DNA of 64,000 nt. Source: Tardiphaga sp. (lineage in GTDB: Bacteria; Pseudomonadota; Alphaproteobacteria; Rhizobiales; Xanthobacteraceae). Numbering within the stretch: position 1 is the stretch's first letter; every line of letters begins with the position of its first letter. A program made the translations under genes and the position numbers. The DNA is taken from contig JASBVG010000092.1 of the NCBI GenBank assembly GCA_030147505.1, positions 43,485 to 107,484 of the forward strand, in the 5' to 3' direction. This document shows, piece after piece, positions 34,276 through 43,443 of the stretch. The notes beneath the pieces were generated by a model. That model did no database searches and was not told where the DNA came from. It saw nothing but the letters and a program-made list of their open reading frames with translations.

Positions 34276-35919
34276 TCAGTCCTTCTTGTCGATGTTCCAG
34301 AACATCGGGATCGCCGCACCCGAGGTGACGCCGGTCAGCGACTTCCGCCACACGCTCGGCACCTTGTATTCGCCGAGCGGGATGTAGATCACCTTGTCAT
34401 AGACTTCCTTCTGGATCTCGGTCGCGAGCTTCTTCTGCTCGTCCGCGTTGCTCGAACGCGCATATTTGTCGCGCAGCTCTTCGAGCTTGGCATCCTCGGT
34501 CCAGCCGAACCAGCCGCCATTGCTCTTGCCGCGACCGGAGGTCGAGACGTTGGCGACCGGGTTCAGAATGTCTGCAACGACCCAGTTGGTGAAGAACATG
34601 TTCCAGCCGCCCTCCTTCACGGGCTTCTGGCTGGCGCGGCGGGTGACGACGGTCTGCCAGTCGGTGGCCTGCACCTCGACCTTGAAGCCGGCATCGCGCA
34701 GCAACTGAGCGGCGACGATCGGCTGCGCCTTCAGCGTGGTCACGTCGGTCGGCGCCATGATCACCACGGGCGTGCCGTCATAGCCGGAGTCGGCGAGCGC
34801 CTTCTTGGCTTCGGCCATGCCGTCGCCCTTGACCAGCGTTTCCGAACCGACATCGGTGGCATTCGGCGTGCCGCAACCGAACACGGCACCGCAGACCTTG
34901 TAGTATTTGGGATCGCCAACCAGCGCGTCGAGCACCGGCTTCTGGCTCATGGCCAGGAATGCCGCGCGGCGGACTTTCGGATTATCGAAGGGCGGGTTGA
35001 GGAAGTTCATGCGGCCCAGCGTCTGGAAGCCGAGCGGATTGATCACCTCGACCTTCAGCTCCGGATCCTTCGACAGGATCGGCAGCAGATCGAACGGGCC
35101 GTTCTCCATGAAGTCGATGTCGCCGGACTGCAGCGCGTTCACCGCGGTCTGTGCGTCAGGCATGGTGATCCACTCGACGCGGTCGACCTTCACGACCTTG
35201 CCGCCAGCCTGCCAGTCGATCGGCTCGGAGCGCGGCTTGTACTCCTTGAACTTCTCGTAGACGACCTTCACGCCCGGCTGGAATTCCGATTGCACGAATT
35301 TGAACGGGCCCGAACCGATCTGCTCCGGAATCGACTTGTCCGGCGGCGTCTCGGCGAGGCGCTTCGGCATCATGAACGGCACCGCCGAGGACGGCTTGCC
35401 GATCGATTCCAGCACCAGGCCGTAGGGCTCCTTCAGCGTCAGCACGATGGTCTTGGCGTCGGGCGCCTCGATGCTCTTGGTGAAGTCCATGAGCTTCTGG
35501 CCCATGCCGTCGCGGGCCCCCCAGCGCTTCAGCGAGGCGACGCAGTCTTCCGCGGTGACGGGCTTGCCGTCATGCCACAAGAGGCCGTCGCGCAGGGTGA
35601 ATGTGTAGACGAGCTTGTCGTCAGAGACCTTCCAGTCGGCCATCTGCGGCTTGATCTCGTATTTCGAGTTCATGCCGAGCAGCGTGTCGTAAACCATGTA
35701 GCCGTGGTCGCGGGTGATATAGGCAGTGGTAATGATCGGATCGATCACCCGCAAATCGGAATGCATCACCGCGGTGATGGTCTTGCCGGCCGCATCCGCA
35801 GGCGACGACATCATCGGTAGAGCCAGAGTCGCCGCAAGCGCGAGGCCTTTAAGACCAAGACTCGGCAGCGTCATTTTCGTGAAGGCCGCGGAGTGCCGCC
35901 AACGTGACATCATAGACAT
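34276..35919 (-). CDS. Peptide ABC transporter substrate-binding protein, copy 1
   Basis: The 547-residue SBP_bac_5 (DppA/OppA) family protein has an export signal: MSMMSRWRHS then a hydrophobic LKGLALAATLALPM stretch ending near ADA-AGK. Typical body motifs are DPIITTAYITRDHGYMVYDTL, LVYTFTLRDGLLWHDGKPVTAEDC and RRAAFLAMSQKPVLD. A paralogue with nearly the same sequence lies directly downstream on the map (36461-38110), most differences being conservative. The ATG at 35919 has CAGGAG eight bases ahead. It probably feeds the DppBC-DF system encoded at 39.8-43.3 kb. Confidence 0.92.
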   Translation of the reverse strand: MSMMSRWRHSAAFTKMTLPSLGLKGLALAATLALPMMSSPADAAGKTITAVMHSDLRVIDPIITTAYITRDHGYMVYDTLLGMNSKYEIKPQMADWKVSDDKLVYTFTLRDGLLWHDGKPVTAEDCVASLKRWGARDGMGQKLMDFTKSIEAPDAKTIVLTLKEPYGLVLESIGKPSSAVPFMMPKRLAETPPDKSIPEQIGSGPFKFVQSEFQPGVKVVYEKFKEYKPRSEPIDWQAGGKVVKVDRVEWITMPDAQTAVNALQSGDIDFMENGPFDLLPILSKDPELKVEVINPLGFQTLGRMNFLNPPFDNPKVRRAAFLAMSQKPVLDALVGDPKYYKVCGAVFGCGTPNATDVGSETLVKGDGMAEAKKALADSGYDGTPVVIMAPTDVTTLKAQPIVAAQLLRDAGFKVEVQATDWQTVVTRRASQKPVKEGGWNMFFTNWVVADILNPVANVSTSGRGKSNGGWFGWTEDAKLEELRDKYARSSNADEQKKLATEIQKEVYDKVIYIPLGEYKVPSVWRKSLTGVTSGAAIPMFWNIDKKD

Positions 35920-36112
35920 TCGATCTCTCCTGACTGGAATCTGGTCATAGGCCGATGATTGCTTATGCAACGCGATCCATTTTTGAGCGCTTCGCAACTT
36001 GTCTTTATGATTTAGACTTCAAAGACTTGCATCAAGCTCGATGCCCGTCAATCGCGATTTCGACGCGATGTTCGGACACGTCGCGGCGTGTGACGAGCGC
36101 CGGAGCTTTGCT
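35920..36112. promoter_or_regulatory. Duplicated upstream region of binding-protein gene 1
   Basis: Bases 36011-36070 closely match 38204-38263 upstream of the second binding-protein gene, with shared segments such as TTGCATCAAGC and GTCAATCG. The distance to the start codon is the same within two bases (92 and 94). The gene duplication therefore included its promoter region. The similarity ends near the dispersed repeats that begin at 36113. Confidence 0.6.
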
Positions 36113-36332
36113 GCTCATGGTTCGAGACACGCGCCTTTGGCGCGCTCCTCACCATGAGGGACTTGAGTGTGGGATTGATATGCGCAAAGCAGCCGCAAAC
36201 CATTCCCCTCATCCTGAGGAGCCGCGCAGCGGCGTCTCGAAGGATGGCCGAAGAGCTCCGAGCGAAGAGCTCCGAGCCAAGCCATCTCATGGTTCGAGAC
36301 GGCGCTTCGCACCTCCTCACCATGAGGGACTG
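36113..36332. repeat. Two dispersed palindromic repeats, family E
   Basis: Element one (36113-36163) runs from TCATGGTTCGAGAC to CTCACCATGAGGGAC with an inner GCGCCTTTGGCGC hairpin. Element two (36204-36332) runs from CTCATCCTGAGGAGC, through GTCTCGAAGGATG, to TCATGGTTCGAGACGG and CTCACCATGAGGGAC, with an inner tandem copy of GAAGAGCTCCGAGC. The same family occurs at 53710-53820. They fill the space between the two binding-protein genes together with the hairpin at 36420. Confidence 0.75.
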
Positions 36333-36419
36333 AGCGGGACCGCTCCAACTCAGAAAACAAAAACGTTGGCCTGATCGCTCAGACCGACGTTCGATGAGTC
36401 CAAACGAACCGCAAGAACC

Positions 36420-36449
36420 AGGGCGGATGAGCTTTGCCTCATCCGCCCT
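36420..36449. repeat. 12-bp hairpin after binding-protein gene 2
   Basis: AGGGCGGATGAG (36420-36431) pairs with CTCATCCGCCCT (36438-36449) around CTTTGC, 11 bases past the stop of the second binding-protein gene. There is no U-tract. It looks like a further dispersed hairpin family, here perhaps acting as 3' end structure. Confidence 0.65.
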
Positions 36450-36460
36450 ACGGACTTCTA

Positions 36461-38110
36461 TCAGTCCTTCTTGTCGACGTTCCAGAACATCGGAATGGCC
36501 GCGCCCTGGGTCATGCCGGTCAACGAGGTCCGCCACACGCTCGGCACCTTGTATTCGCCGAGCGGGATGTAGATGACCTTGTCGTAGATTTCCTTCTGGA
36601 TCTCGACGGCGAGCTTCTTCTGCTCCTCCGGCGTGGTCGCCCGTGCATATTTGTCGCGCAGCGCTTCCAGCTCGGGATCTTCACTCCAGCCGAACCAGCC
36701 GCCATTGCTCTTGCCACGGCCGGAGGTCGCGACATTGCCGATGGGATTGAGAACGTCGGCGCCAACCCAGTTGGAGAAGAACATGTTCCAGCCGCCCTCC
36801 TTCACCGGCTTCTGGCTGGCACGGCGGCTCACCACGGTCTGCCAGTCGGTGGCCTGATATTCCACCTTGAAGCCGGCATCGCGGAGCAGCTGCGCGCCGA
36901 CGACCGGCTGCGCCTTCAGCGTCGTCACATCGGTCGGCGCCATGATGACCACCGGGGTGCCGTCATAACCGGCCTCGGCGAGCAGCTTCTTGGCTTCTGC
37001 AACACCATTGCCCTTCACCAGGCTTTCCGAACCGACATCGGTCGCATTCGGCGTATCGCAGCCGAACACGGCGCCGCAGATCTTGTAATATTTGGGATCG
37101 CCGACCAGCGCGTCGAGCACCGGCTTCTGGTTCATCGCCAGAAACGCGGCACGGCGAATCTTCGGATTGTCGAAGGGCGGGTTGAGGAAGTTCATGCGCG
37201 TGAAGGTCTGGAAGCCCAGCGGATTGAGCACCTCGATCTTGAGCTCCGGATCCTTCGACAGCACCGGCAACAGGTCATACGGACCGTTTTCCATGAAATC
37301 GACGTCGCCGGACTGCAGCGCGTTCACCGCGGTCTGCGCGTCGGGCATGGTGATCCATTCCACGCGATCGACCTTCACCACCTTGCCGCCGGCCTGCCAA
37401 TCCGCGGGTTCGGAACGCGGCTTGTACTCCTTGAACTTCTCATAGACCGCCTTCACGCCCGGCTGGAATTCCGACTGGACGAACTTGAACGGACCCGACC
37501 CGACCTGCTCGGGAATCGGCTTGTCGCTCGGCGTTTCGGCGAGGCGCTTCGGCATCATGAAGGGCACGGCCGACGACGGCTTGCCGATCGAATCCAGCAC
37601 CAGCCCATAGGGCTCCTTCAGCGTCAGCACGATGGTCTTGGCGTCGGGCGCCTCGATGCTCTTGGTGAAGTCCATGAGCTTCTGGCCCATGCCGTCACGC
37701 GCGCCCCAGCGCTTCAGCGAGGCGACGCAGTCTTCCGCGGTCACCGGCTTGCCGTCATGCCACAAGAGGCCATCGCGCAGCGTGAACGTATAGACCAGCT
37801 TGTCATCGGAGACCTTCCAGTCGGCCATCTGCGGCTTGACCTCGTATTTCGAGTTCATGCCGAGCAGCGTGTCGTAAACCATGTAGCCGTGATCGCGGGT
37901 GATGTAGGCCGTGGTGATGATCGGATCGAGCACGCGCAAATCGGAATGCATCACTGCGGTGATGGTCTTGCCGCCAGCCTGCGCGGGCGACGACAGCACC
38001 GGCAGCGCAAGCGCAAGCGCAACGGCGACGGCCAGGCTCTTGAGGTCAAAATTCGGCCGCGCAGATTTCGTGACGGCCGCAGACTGCCGCCAACGTGACA
38101 TATCAAACAC
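36461..38110 (-). CDS. Peptide ABC transporter substrate-binding protein, copy 2
   Basis: The 549-residue SBP_bac_5 protein is a close paralogue of the one at 34276-35919 along its full length. Differences cluster in the signal peptide (SLAVAVALALALPVLSS here) and at scattered sites. Start GTG at 38110 aligns with the ATG of copy 1 and has CAGGAG eight bases ahead; an ATG at 38101 is in frame but too far from that site. The ligand is probably an oligopeptide or peptide-like compound, given the hydrolase genes that follow. It is divergent from the M20 gene. Confidence 0.92.
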   Translation of the reverse strand: MFDMSRWRQSAAVTKSARPNFDLKSLAVAVALALALPVLSSPAQAGGKTITAVMHSDLRVLDPIITTAYITRDHGYMVYDTLLGMNSKYEVKPQMADWKVSDDKLVYTFTLRDGLLWHDGKPVTAEDCVASLKRWGARDGMGQKLMDFTKSIEAPDAKTIVLTLKEPYGLVLDSIGKPSSAVPFMMPKRLAETPSDKPIPEQVGSGPFKFVQSEFQPGVKAVYEKFKEYKPRSEPADWQAGGKVVKVDRVEWITMPDAQTAVNALQSGDVDFMENGPYDLLPVLSKDPELKIEVLNPLGFQTFTRMNFLNPPFDNPKIRRAAFLAMNQKPVLDALVGDPKYYKICGAVFGCDTPNATDVGSESLVKGNGVAEAKKLLAEAGYDGTPVVIMAPTDVTTLKAQPVVGAQLLRDAGFKVEYQATDWQTVVSRRASQKPVKEGGWNMFFSNWVGADVLNPIGNVATSGRGKSNGGWFGWSEDPELEALRDKYARATTPEEQKKLAVEIQKEIYDKVIYIPLGEYKVPSVWRTSLTGMTQGAAIPMFWNVDKKD

Positions 38111-38458
38111 TCAATCTTCTCCTGACTGGAATCTCATCATCGATCGACGATCGATTGTGCAGCGCGATAGAATTTTAGGCTGCTTCGCGCATTGCCTTTG
38201 TTATTTAGGCATCAAAGCCTTGCATCAAGCGCGATGCGGGTCAATCGTGTTTTCGACTGTATGCATTGACTCGTTCGAAACGGCGCATTTGACAGAATCT
38301 GTGCGCAACGAAATGTGACGGTGCCCATCGTTAATTTGCAAAGGCAATCGCGCTGCTGCAAGGTCGGGCATGAGCGCCCGCGACGTAGAGATCCAACGAT
38401 CACCTTATGTCGCGCGTGATCATCGACGACGAAATTCTCACCCAAGAGGAATGACTTG
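38111..38458. promoter_or_regulatory. Divergent control region, binding protein 2 / M20 hydrolase
   Basis: This stretch of 348 bases without a gene contains the duplicated promoter-side segment 38204-38263. Start codons point outward on both sides, so it must hold promoters for the minus-strand binding protein and the plus-strand hydrolase. I cannot mark -35/-10 boxes with confidence. Confidence 0.5.
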
Positions 38459-39592
38459 ATGAATCCCGCCGAACTCCCCTTCGATCTCGAAGACATGCTG
38501 AAAGGCTTGCGCGTCTGGGTCGAGTGCGAAAGCCCCACCTGGGATGCGAATGCCGTCAACAGCATGCTCGATCTCGCCGCACGCGACATGCAGATCATGG
38601 GTGCGACCATCGAGCGCATCGCGGGACGTCAGGGTTTCGGCGGCTGCATTCGCGCCCGCTTCCCGCATCCGAAATTCGGCGAGCCCGGCATTCTGATCGC
38701 CGGCCACATGGATACGGTGCATCCGGTCAGCACCATCGAGAAACTGAAATGGCGCCGGGACGGCGAACTCTGCTACGGCCCGGCGATCTGCGACATGAAG
38801 GGCGGCAATTATCTGTCGCTCGAAGCGATCCGCCAGCTCGCCAGGATTTCCTACACCACGCCGCTGCCGATCACCGTTCTGTTTACGCCGGATGAGGAAG
38901 TCGGCACCCCCTCCACCCGCGACGTCATCGAAGCCGAAGCCGCGCGCAACAAATATGTGCTGGTGCCGGAGCCCGGCAGCGCCAATAACGGCGTCACCTC
39001 GGGCCGCTACGCCATCGCCCGCTTCAATCTCGAAACCATCGGTCGCCCCAGCCATTCCGGCGCCGCGCTGTCGAACGGCCGCTCGGCGATCCGCGAAATG
39101 GCGAAGAAGATCGTGCAGATCGACGAGATGACCGGGCCGGATTGCACCTTCAGCGTCGGCATCGTGCATGGTGGGCAATGGGTCAACTGCGTTGCCTCAT
39201 CCTGCACCGGCGAAGCGCTCAGCATGGCGAAGCGCCAGGAAGATCTCGACAAGGGCGTCGAGCGCATGCTCGCGCTGTCGGGCACCGAAAATGACGTCAC
39301 GTTCAAGGTCACCCGCGGCGTCACCCGCCCGGTCTGGGAGCCCAGCGCAGCAACGATGGCCCTGTTCGAAAAGGCCAAGGCCATCAATGCCAGCCTCGGC
39401 CTGCCCGAGCTGACCCATGGCAGCAAGGGTGGCGGCTCGGATGGTAATTTCACCGGCGCCATGGGTATCCCGACACTTGACGGCCTCGGCGTGCATGGCG
39501 CCGACATGCACACGCTCAACGAATATATCGTGGCCCAGAGCCTGGTCGATCGCGGTCGCCTAATGGCGGGATTGCTGGCAACCCTCGATTAA
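38459..39592 (+). CDS. M20 family metallo-hydrolase (glutamate carboxypeptidase-like)
   Basis: The 377-residue dinuclear zinc hydrolase has all M20 ligands visible: His83 and Asp85 (GHMDTVHP), bridging Asp112 (ICDMKGG), general base Glu146 and Glu147 (PDEEVG), Glu171 (PEPGS) and a late His in GADMHTLNEY. This pattern is that of the glutamate carboxypeptidase/CPG2 group, which splits an N-acyl or C-terminal amino acid bond. No signal peptide is present, so it acts in the cytoplasm on imported substrate. GAGGA is eight bases before the ATG; TTG at 38456 is rejected. Confidence 0.92.
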   Translation: MNPAELPFDLEDMLKGLRVWVECESPTWDANAVNSMLDLAARDMQIMGATIERIAGRQGFGGCIRARFPHPKFGEPGILIAGHMDTVHPVSTIEKLKWRRDGELCYGPAICDMKGGNYLSLEAIRQLARISYTTPLPITVLFTPDEEVGTPSTRDVIEAEAARNKYVLVPEPGSANNGVTSGRYAIARFNLETIGRPSHSGAALSNGRSAIREMAKKIVQIDEMTGPDCTFSVGIVHGGQWVNCVASSCTGEALSMAKRQEDLDKGVERMLALSGTENDVTFKVTRGVTRPVWEPSAATMALFEKAKAINASLGLPELTHGSKGGGSDGNFTGAMGIPTLDGLGVHGADMHTLNEYIVAQSLVDRGRLMAGLLATLD

Positions 39593-39818
39593 TGCACCCT
39601 CATACGGTCCGCGCATCGCATTCGGCTGCAAACTGCAGCCAGCGACGCGCGGACCAAAAGGTGGCACGGGACTTGCTCCCTTTTCGCTCAGTGAATTACG
39701 GGTTGAGGTGCATCGCAACTGTCTAACGATGAAGATCAATTGCTGTGCGCCCGTGACGTTTCCGGTTGACCGATACGGTCCAGTTACGTTCGATCAACAC
39801 GACCAATAGGACAACGTT

Positions 39819-40760
39819 ATGCTCGGATATCTCATTCGCCGAATTCTTGCGGCCATCCCCGTGATGGGCGTGGTGGCGCTGTTCGTGTTCCTGCTGTTGC
39901 GACTGACGCCCGGCGATCCCGCTGCGATCATCGCCGGCGACACGGCAACACCGGAACAGCTCGAGCGCATCCGCACGCAGCTCGGCCTCAACGAACCGCT
40001 CTATATCCAGTTCTTCACCTGGATCGGTCGCCTGCTGCATGGCGATCTCGGCACCTCGCTGATTTCAAATGTCCCGGTCCTGAAGATGATCGGCCAGCGC
40101 ATGGAGCCTTCGATATCGATTGCACTCAGCGTGATGCTGGTGTCGATCCTCGTCGCCGTTCCGCTCGGCGTCATCGCCGCATGGAAGCATGGCACCTGGA
40201 TCGATCGTTTCGTGATGGCACTGTCGGTGATCGGTTTCTCCGTCCCGGTCTTCGTGATCGGCTATGTGCTGATCCAGATCTTCGCGATCGAGCTGCGCTG
40301 GGTGCCGGTACAGGGCTTCCGCAGCATCTTTAAGGGCTTCGGTCCGTTCTTCGAACGCATGGTGCTGCCGACCTGCGCCCTCTCCTTCATCTATATCGCA
40401 CTGATCGCCCGTATGACGCGCGCCGCGATGCTCAACGTGCTCGGCGAAGACTATGTGCGCACCGCACGCGCCAAGGGCATCACCGAGCGCGGCGTGCTGA
40501 TGCGCCATGCCCTGCGTAACGCTGCCGTACCCGTCATCACCGTGATCGGCACCGGCCTGGCCTTGCTGATCTCCGGCGTCGTCGTCACCGAAAGCGTGTT
40601 CAACCTGCCGGGCATCGGCCGCCTCACCGTGGATGCGGTGCTGGCCCGCGACTATCCGGTGATCCAGGCCATGATCCTGCTCACCTCCGGCATCTATGTG
40701 ACCATCAACTTGCTGATCGACCTCGCCTACTCGCTGCTCGATCCCCGTATTCGTTACTAG
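39819..40760 (+). CDS. dppB: Dipeptide/oligopeptide ABC permease, DppB type
   Basis: This 313-residue inner-membrane permease has six helices and the family N-terminus (LGYLIRRILAAIPVMGVVALFVFLLLRLTPGDPA). The cytoplasmic EAA loop is seen as DYVRTARAKGITERGVLMRHALRNA, the contact site for the ATPase. It ends LDPRIRY, usual for DppB. The next gene, the DppC partner, begins 11 bases later. AGGA precedes the ATG by eight bases. The 226 bases before it hold no gene. Confidence 0.93.
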   Translation: MLGYLIRRILAAIPVMGVVALFVFLLLRLTPGDPAAIIAGDTATPEQLERIRTQLGLNEPLYIQFFTWIGRLLHGDLGTSLISNVPVLKMIGQRMEPSISIALSVMLVSILVAVPLGVIAAWKHGTWIDRFVMALSVIGFSVPVFVIGYVLIQIFAIELRWVPVQGFRSIFKGFGPFFERMVLPTCALSFIYIALIARMTRAAMLNVLGEDYVRTARAKGITERGVLMRHALRNAAVPVITVIGTGLALLISGVVVTESVFNLPGIGRLTVDAVLARDYPVIQAMILLTSGIYVTINLLIDLAYSLLDPRIRY

Positions 40761-40771
40761 GACCCAGACAG

Positions 40772-41656
40772 ATGGCGATCGATACTCTTCCCAATGCTGC
40801 CTTGCCGTCGCGCCGCGGGCCGTCCTTCGGCTTCCTCACCTCGTCGCCGATCATTGCGATCGCAACGATCTGCCTCATCGCTGTCGTGGCGTCAGCAGTC
40901 TTCGCGCCGTGGCTTACCTCGCATGATCCGCAGCAACTCGTACCGGCCAATCGGCTGAAGCCGGCCGGTGGCGAATTCCTGCTCGGCACCGACGCCTATG
41001 GCCGTGACCTGCTCGCACGTATTCTCTATGGCGGCCGCATCTCGCTGCTGATCGGCCTCGGCGCCGCCGTCGTCAGCATCGCCATCGGCCTGTTCATCGG
41101 CCTCGTCTCCGGCTTCTTCCGCTATGTCGATGCCATCATGATGCGCGTGATGGACGGCCTGATGGCGATCCCCAGCATCCTGCTCGCCATCGCCGTCGTG
41201 TCGCTCTCCGGCGCCAGCCTCGCCACCGTGCTGATCGCCATCACCATTCCGGAAATTCCACGCGTCGCGCGTCTGGTCCGCTCGGTGGTGCTCTCGGCGC
41301 GCGAAGAACCGTATGTGGAAGCTGCCATCTCGCTCGGCACCAGCATGCCGAAGATCATGTGGAAGCATCTGGTGCCGAACACCGTGGCGCCGCTGATCGT
41401 CCAGGGCACCTATGTGGCGGCATCGGCGATCCTCACCGAAGCGATCCTCAGCTTTTTGGGCGCCGGCATCTCGCCGGAGACGCCGAGCTGGGGCAACATC
41501 ATGGCCGAAGGCCGCCAGTTCTTCCAGATCAAGCCCTCGCTGATCTTCTGGCCGGGCCTTCTGCTCTCCATCGCCATCCTCTCGGTCAACCTGATCGGCG
41601 ACGCCGCACGCGACGCACTCGATCCCCGCATGAAACAGCGGGAGGCCGGCAAATGA
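40772..41656 (+). CDS. dppC: Dipeptide/oligopeptide ABC permease, DppC type
   Basis: The 294-residue permease has an N-terminal segment common to DppC (FGFLTSSPIIAIATIC), HDPQQLVPANRLKPAGGEFLLGTDAYGRDLLARILYGGRISLLIG, and an EAA loop (PYVEAAISLGTSMPKIMWKHLVPN). It forms the transmembrane channel with DppB. Its stop overlaps the ATPase start by four bases (ATGA). Confidence 0.93.
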   Translation: MAIDTLPNAALPSRRGPSFGFLTSSPIIAIATICLIAVVASAVFAPWLTSHDPQQLVPANRLKPAGGEFLLGTDAYGRDLLARILYGGRISLLIGLGAAVVSIAIGLFIGLVSGFFRYVDAIMMRVMDGLMAIPSILLAIAVVSLSGASLATVLIAITIPEIPRVARLVRSVVLSAREEPYVEAAISLGTSMPKIMWKHLVPNTVAPLIVQGTYVAASAILTEAILSFLGAGISPETPSWGNIMAEGRQFFQIKPSLIFWPGLLLSIAILSVNLIGDAARDALDPRMKQREAGK

Positions 41657-43338
41657 ACGCATCAGTGAGCATGTCCGTGAACGAACGTCCCATCGCCCTC
41701 GAAATCGAAAACCTCACTGTGGGCGTCGGCAAGACCGGCACCGGCAAGAAGATCATCGACGGCATCTCGCTGCAGGTGCGCGAAGGCGAAACGCTCTGCG
41801 TGGTCGGCGAAAGCGGCTCCGGCAAATCGGTGACGTCGCTCGCCACCATGGGCCTGCTGCCGAAGGATTCGCTGAAAGCCACCGGCGGCACCATCAAGCT
41901 GGTGGGCGAAGACGTGCTCAAGGCCAGCGACGGCCGCCTGCGCGACCTGCGCGCCACCACCATGGCAATGATCTTCCAGGAGCCGATGACCGCGCTGAAC
42001 CCGGTCATCCCGGTCGGCAAGCAGATCGACGAAGTGCTGCGCACGCATACCGACCTGTCGGCGTCCGCGCGTCGCGCCAAGATTCTCGACATGATGGAGC
42101 AGGTTCGCCTGCCCGACGTGAAGCGGATCTATTCGTCCTATCCGCACCGCCTCTCGGGCGGCCAGCGTCAGCGCATCATGATCGCCATGGCGCTGGTGCT
42201 GGAGCCCAAGCTGCTGATCGCCGACGAGCCGACCACAGCGCTCGACGTGACGACGCAGGCGCAAATTCTGAAACTGATCCGCGACCTGCAAAAGGATCAC
42301 GGCACCGCCGTGCTGTTCATCACCCACGACATGGGTGTGGTCGCCGATATCGCCGACCGCGTCGCGGTGATGCGTCACGGCCGGCTGGTGGAAACCGGAC
42401 CGCTGAAGCAGATCCTCAGCGACCCCGAGATGGAATATACCCGCAACCTGCTGTCGTCGGTGCCGAGCCTGGTGCCGCGCGCAGCGCGCGAGGAATCCGG
42501 CTTCAATCCGGTGGTGCTGGAAGCCAACGAGCTCGGCAAGGTCTATCGCGAGCGCTCGTTCTTCGGCAAAGCGCGTGAGGTGCATGCGGCGAAAGATGTC
42601 ACGCTGACACTGCGCAAGGGCCGCACGCTCGGCATCGTCGGCGAAAGCGGCTCGGGCAAGTCCACGGTCGCGCGCTGCATTGTCCGCCTGATCGATCCGA
42701 CCTCCGGAGGCGTCCGCCTCGCCGGGCGTGAAATCTCCGACCTGTCGCGCCATGCGCTGCAGCCGCATCGCAAGAAGATCCAGATCGTCTTCCAGGACCC
42801 ATATCGCTCGCTCAATCCGCGCATCACCATCGGTGAATCCATCATCGAGGGACCGATCAATTACGGCGTGAAGCGTTCGGCGGCCATGGCACGGGCGCGC
42901 GAGCTGCTCGAACTGGTCGATCTGCCCGCGGATGCGGTGTCGCGCTATCCGCACCAGTTCTCCGGCGGCCAGCGCCAGCGTATCGCGATCGCGCGCGCAT
43001 TGGCGCTCGATCCCGAAGTTCTCGTGGCGGACGAAGCCGTGTCCGCCCTTGACGTCTCGGTGCAGGCGCAAGTTCTGAAACTGCTCGACGACATCCAGAC
43101 CCGGCTGGGCATCGCCATCCTGTTCATCACCCATGATCTGCGCGTCGCCGCGCAGATCTGCGACGATGTGGCCGTGATGCAGCACGGCAAGGTGGTGGAA
43201 CAGGGGCCGGCGGCCGATGTCCTTGCAAATCCGCAGCAGGCCTATACGCGCCAGCTGCTTGACGCGGCGCCCGGACGAGGATGGGATTTCGCCAAGTTCC
43301 GTCCGGTCGATGGCAACGCTGCCGTCGCCTCCGCCTAA
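41653..43338 (+). CDS. Fused DppD-DppF ABC transporter ATPase
   Basis: The 561-residue protein has two complete ABC ATPase modules in one chain. Module 1 has Walker A GESGSGKS (52-59) and LSGGQRQR (about 166) with Walker B LLIADEPTTALD. Module 2 has Walker A GESGSGKST (about 330) and FSGGQRQR (about 435) with LVADEAVSALD. The first resembles DppD/OppD, the second DppF/OppF, so one protein replaces the usual heterodimer (like GsiA/YejF). In module 2 Walker B the usual EP reads EA. It powers the DppB-DppC channel. Confidence 0.93.
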   Translation: MNASVSMSVNERPIALEIENLTVGVGKTGTGKKIIDGISLQVREGETLCVVGESGSGKSVTSLATMGLLPKDSLKATGGTIKLVGEDVLKASDGRLRDLRATTMAMIFQEPMTALNPVIPVGKQIDEVLRTHTDLSASARRAKILDMMEQVRLPDVKRIYSSYPHRLSGGQRQRIMIAMALVLEPKLLIADEPTTALDVTTQAQILKLIRDLQKDHGTAVLFITHDMGVVADIADRVAVMRHGRLVETGPLKQILSDPEMEYTRNLLSSVPSLVPRAAREESGFNPVVLEANELGKVYRERSFFGKAREVHAAKDVTLTLRKGRTLGIVGESGSGKSTVARCIVRLIDPTSGGVRLAGREISDLSRHALQPHRKKIQIVFQDPYRSLNPRITIGESIIEGPINYGVKRSAAMARARELLELVDLPADAVSRYPHQFSGGQRQRIAIARALALDPEVLVADEAVSALDVSVQAQVLKLLDDIQTRLGIAILFITHDLRVAAQICDDVAVMQHGKVVEQGPAADVLANPQQAYTRQLLDAAPGRGWDFAKFRPVDGNAAVASA

Positions 43339-43348
43339 CGTCCCCTCC

Positions 43349-43425
43349 CCGTCATTGCGAGGAGCGTAGCGACGAAGCAATCCAGCTCTTGGTTCTGGAT
43401 TGCTTCGCTTCGCTCGCAATGACGG
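43349..43425. repeat. Dispersed palindrome, family B
   Basis: The left arm starts CCGTCATTGCGAGGAGCG and ends AAGCAATCCAG; the right arm is its inverse (CTGGATTGCTTCG...CGCAATGACGG, ending 43425), about 30 paired bases with few mismatches. It lies between the fused ATPase gene and the M81 gene. This GTCATTGCGAG-type inverted repeat is common between genes in related bacteria. Confidence 0.75.
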
Positions 43426-43443
43426 CAAGAACCGAGTGCCTTC

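Noticed and set aside
36434..38098. Long plus-strand frame (554 codons) opposite the second binding-protein gene
   Set aside because: It is the antisense shadow of a clear SBP_bac_5 gene; high GC keeps the frame open. The same shadow effect explains 29766-31730 (+), 41662-43680 (-), 45947-47614 (-), 48156-49859 (+) and 2967-4403 (-).
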